Source: Gammaproteobacteria bacterium (GTDB lineage: Bacteria > Pseudomonadota > Gammaproteobacteria > HK1). Taken from it: DNA of 7,088 nucleotides. Positions within the stretch are counted from its first letter, which is position 1. Each line of letters begins with the position of its first letter. Position numbers and translations under genes: made by a program. Of this stretch, positions 5,816-7,088 are shown piece by piece. The stretch spans positions 1 to 7,088 of the forward strand of contig JAJECB010000370.1 in assembly GCA_022822245.1 (NCBI GenBank), in the 5' to 3' direction. Under the pieces are notes generated by a model, which saw only the letters and a list, made by a program, of their open reading frames with translations, searched no databases and was not told where the DNA came from.

Positions 5816-6724
5816 ATGGACGAGTATCTCATCCAGGTCCTCTCCAACATCGGGATGATCTCGTTCATCGCCCTGTCGGCGTACATCCTGCTCCTGACCG
5901 GCGAGATCTCCTTCGGCCAGCAGGCGTTCTTCGCGATCGGGGCCTATGCGTCGGGCATCGCGACGGCCATGTGGGGCTGGGGGTTCTGGCCAGGACTCGT
6001 GTGGGGGGCGGCGGTGGCGGGTGCGGCGGCGTTCCTGCTCGCGTGGCCGACCTTGCGCATGCGGGGGCTCTTCTTCGCGATCGGCACCCTCGCGTTCGCC
6101 GAGATGGTTCGGCTCATCTTCGAGATCTTCCGCTACCAGGTCGAGATCGACGGCGAGCTGGTGGGCCCCGACGGCTCAGACGGCTTCCGCGACATCCGCG
6201 CGATCTACGACAGCAACGTCTCGGACTTCGAGTACCTGCTGATCATCTACGGCTTGCTCGCCGTGGTCCTCATCGGCTTCCTGATCCTGGAGCGCTCCCG
6301 CCTTGGCGCCATCTTCCGCATGATCGGCGAGGACCCGATGCTGACGGAGATGCAGGGGCTCAACGTCAACGCCTACAAGATCCTGGCCGTCGTCATGGCC
6401 GGCGTCGTCGCCGGTATCGGCGGCGCCCTCTACGCCCACCTCGCCACCTACGTGGAGCCAAAGATCTTCAACGTCATGCTGGGCGTGCACGGCCTGGCCT
6501 ACGGCCTGATCGGCGGGCTGGGGACGGCCTTCGGGCCGCTCATCGGCGTCGCCATCGACATCGGCCTGCTGGAATCGATCCGCGCGATCTCGGGCTACCG
6601 CATGATCGTCTTCGGCGGCCTGGTGGCCGTGCTGCTCATCGTGCGCCCGCGCGGGCTCTTGGACGAAGCCGCCGTACACTGGCTCGGCGCACGCTGGCGG
6701 GGTCTGCTCCGTGCTGAGCGTTGA
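5816..6724 (+). CDS. livM: LivM-type ABC transporter permease, second copy
   Basis: A 302-residue LivM paralogue with the same length as the first copy. Shared blocks are IALSAYILLLTGEISFGQ (18-35), WPTLRMRGLFFAIGTLAFAE (77-96), the coupling stretch starting ERSRLGAIFRMIGEDP (159-174), MAGVVAGIGGALYAHL (194-209), LIGGLGTAFGP (231-241) and IVRPRGLLDE (275-284). The coupling stretch departs from the family form: after Gly-Glu-Asp it reads PMLTEMQG, while the first copy has the more usual ELAAQSVG. That loop contacts the ATPase, so this copy may prefer a different one, such as the LivG encoded next. ATG 5816 has only AGG at 5808-5810, five bases upstream; re-use of ribosomes ending on LivH2 is likely. 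Codon use changes inside the gene: the 5' part mixes GGG/GGC and CTC like its neighbours, while the 3' part uses mostly GGC and CTG. Confidence 0.92.
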   Translation: MDEYLIQVLSNIGMISFIALSAYILLLTGEISFGQQAFFAIGAYASGIATAMWGWGFWPGLVWGAAVAGAAAFLLAWPTLRMRGLFFAIGTLAFAEMVRLIFEIFRYQVEIDGELVGPDGSDGFRDIRAIYDSNVSDFEYLLIIYGLLAVVLIGFLILERSRLGAIFRMIGEDPMLTEMQGLNVNAYKILAVVMAGVVAGIGGALYAHLATYVEPKIFNVMLGVHGLAYGLIGGLGTAFGPLIGVAIDIGLLESIRAISGYRMIVFGGLVAVLLIVRPRGLLDEAAVHWLGARWRGLLRAER

Positions 6725-7088
6725 GCGCCTGAGCCGCGCCTTCGGCGGCGTCGCCGCGCTGGAGGACCTCGACCTCGCGGTCGCGGACGGCGAGGTGCTG
6801 GGCCTGATCGGCCCCAACGGCTCGGGCAAGACGACGCTCTTCAACGTGATCACCGGCGTCCATGCGCCGGATGCCGGCCGCGTCCTGCTGCGCGGCGCGG
6901 ACATCAGCGGGAGCCCGCCGGCCCGGATCGTCCGCCACGGCATCGCGCGGACCTTCCAGAACCTGCGCATCTACAAGCGCATGAGCGTGCGCGAGAACGT
7001 CTGGGTGGCGCAGCACAGCCTGCCCGGTGTCGGTCCGCTGGAGCTGCTGTCGAACCGCTCGGCGGCGGAGCGGGAGCGCAGGGCCGAG
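6711..7088 (+). CDS. livG: LivG-type ABC transporter ATP-binding protein, second copy (3' end beyond window)
   Basis: The first 126 codons of a LivG paralogue; the rest lies past the right edge. Walker A is GPNGSGKTT (34-42) and the Q-loop is Gln83 in ARTFQNLRIY (79-88). The signature and Walker B are not in view. It aligns to the first LivG without a gap over residues 1-101, with 52 identities by my count (about 51%), so it is a distinct paralogue. Differences gather at 51-61 and 87-95, the latter close to the permease-facing surface. GTG 6711 overlaps the LivM2 stop by 14 bases, with GCGGGG at 6697-6702 about eight bases upstream. Glycine is almost all GGC and leucine mostly CTG, unlike the genes at the left of the window. 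A second LivF would be expected downstream if the set is complete. Confidence 0.93.
   Translation, partial: MLSVERLSRAFGGVAALEDLDLAVADGEVLGLIGPNGSGKTTLFNVITGVHAPDAGRVLLRGADISGSPPARIVRHGIARTFQNLRIYKRMSVRENVWVAQHSLPGVGPLELLSNRSAAERERRAE

Noticed and set aside
5158..6717. 519-codon + strand frame overlapping the second livH and livM
   Set aside because: Out of frame with two clear permeases, rich in Arg/Pro/Gly, no hydrophobic spans; a GC-bias artefact.
99..7088. Urea (Urt) transporter
   Set aside because: UrtB permeases are usually much longer than the 299-301 residues of the LivH copies here, and the order differs from urtABCDE. A general Liv/HAAT call is safer.
1..7088. A previously undescribed defence, mobile or RNA-based system
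   Set aside because: Nearly all bases are accounted for by well-known ABC transporter families on one strand; I saw no repeats of array type, no transposase or integrase, no tRNA or rRNA, and no unknown gene of convincing length.

Overview
The window is one stretch of an ABC transporter locus of the branched-chain/hydrophobic amino acid uptake (HAAT, Liv) type. It is GC-rich (about two thirds by eye), all genes lie on the + strand, and GTG and TTG starts are common. This fits a free-living high-GC Gram-negative bacterium. The periplasmic-type signal peptide on the binding protein, without a lipobox, argues for Proteobacteria, but the sequence does not allow a firmer placement.

Layout: (1) 1-98 is an upstream leader with a sharply AT-rich last 50 bases just before the first start codon. 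(2) 99-1334 encodes a secreted substrate-binding protein. (3) A very GC-rich stem-loop (1351-1381) separates it from the membrane genes. (4) 1426-4858 is a complete translocator set in the order H-M-G-F: two permeases (1426-2331 and 2459-3367) and two ATPases (3360-4139 and 4136-4858). (5) After a 51-base gap a second permease pair follows, H2 (4910-5809) and M2 (5816-6724). (6) A second LivG-type ATPase starts at 6711 and runs off the right edge. Most junctions from M1 onward are tight or overlapping (8 bp at M1/G1, 4 bp at G1/F, 6-base gap at H2/M2, 14 bp at M2/G2), so this looks like one long operon with translational coupling.

How it would work: the binding protein captures a small solute in the periplasm and delivers it to a LivH-LivM heterodimer in the inner membrane; LivG and LivF hydrolyse ATP on the cytoplasmic face. 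The unusual point is that two divergent translocator sets sit in tandem while only one binding protein is in view. Either the two sets share it, or a second binding protein and LivF lie beyond the right edge. The substrate cannot be read from the sequence: amino acids are the family default, but related systems move amides, urea, aromatic acids and other organic acids.

I found no RNA gene, mobile element, CRISPR array or clearly new system. The points most worth a second look are the tandem duplication, a change in codon habit part-way through M2, the intergenic hairpin, and a five-codon ORF whose stop overlaps the H2 start.
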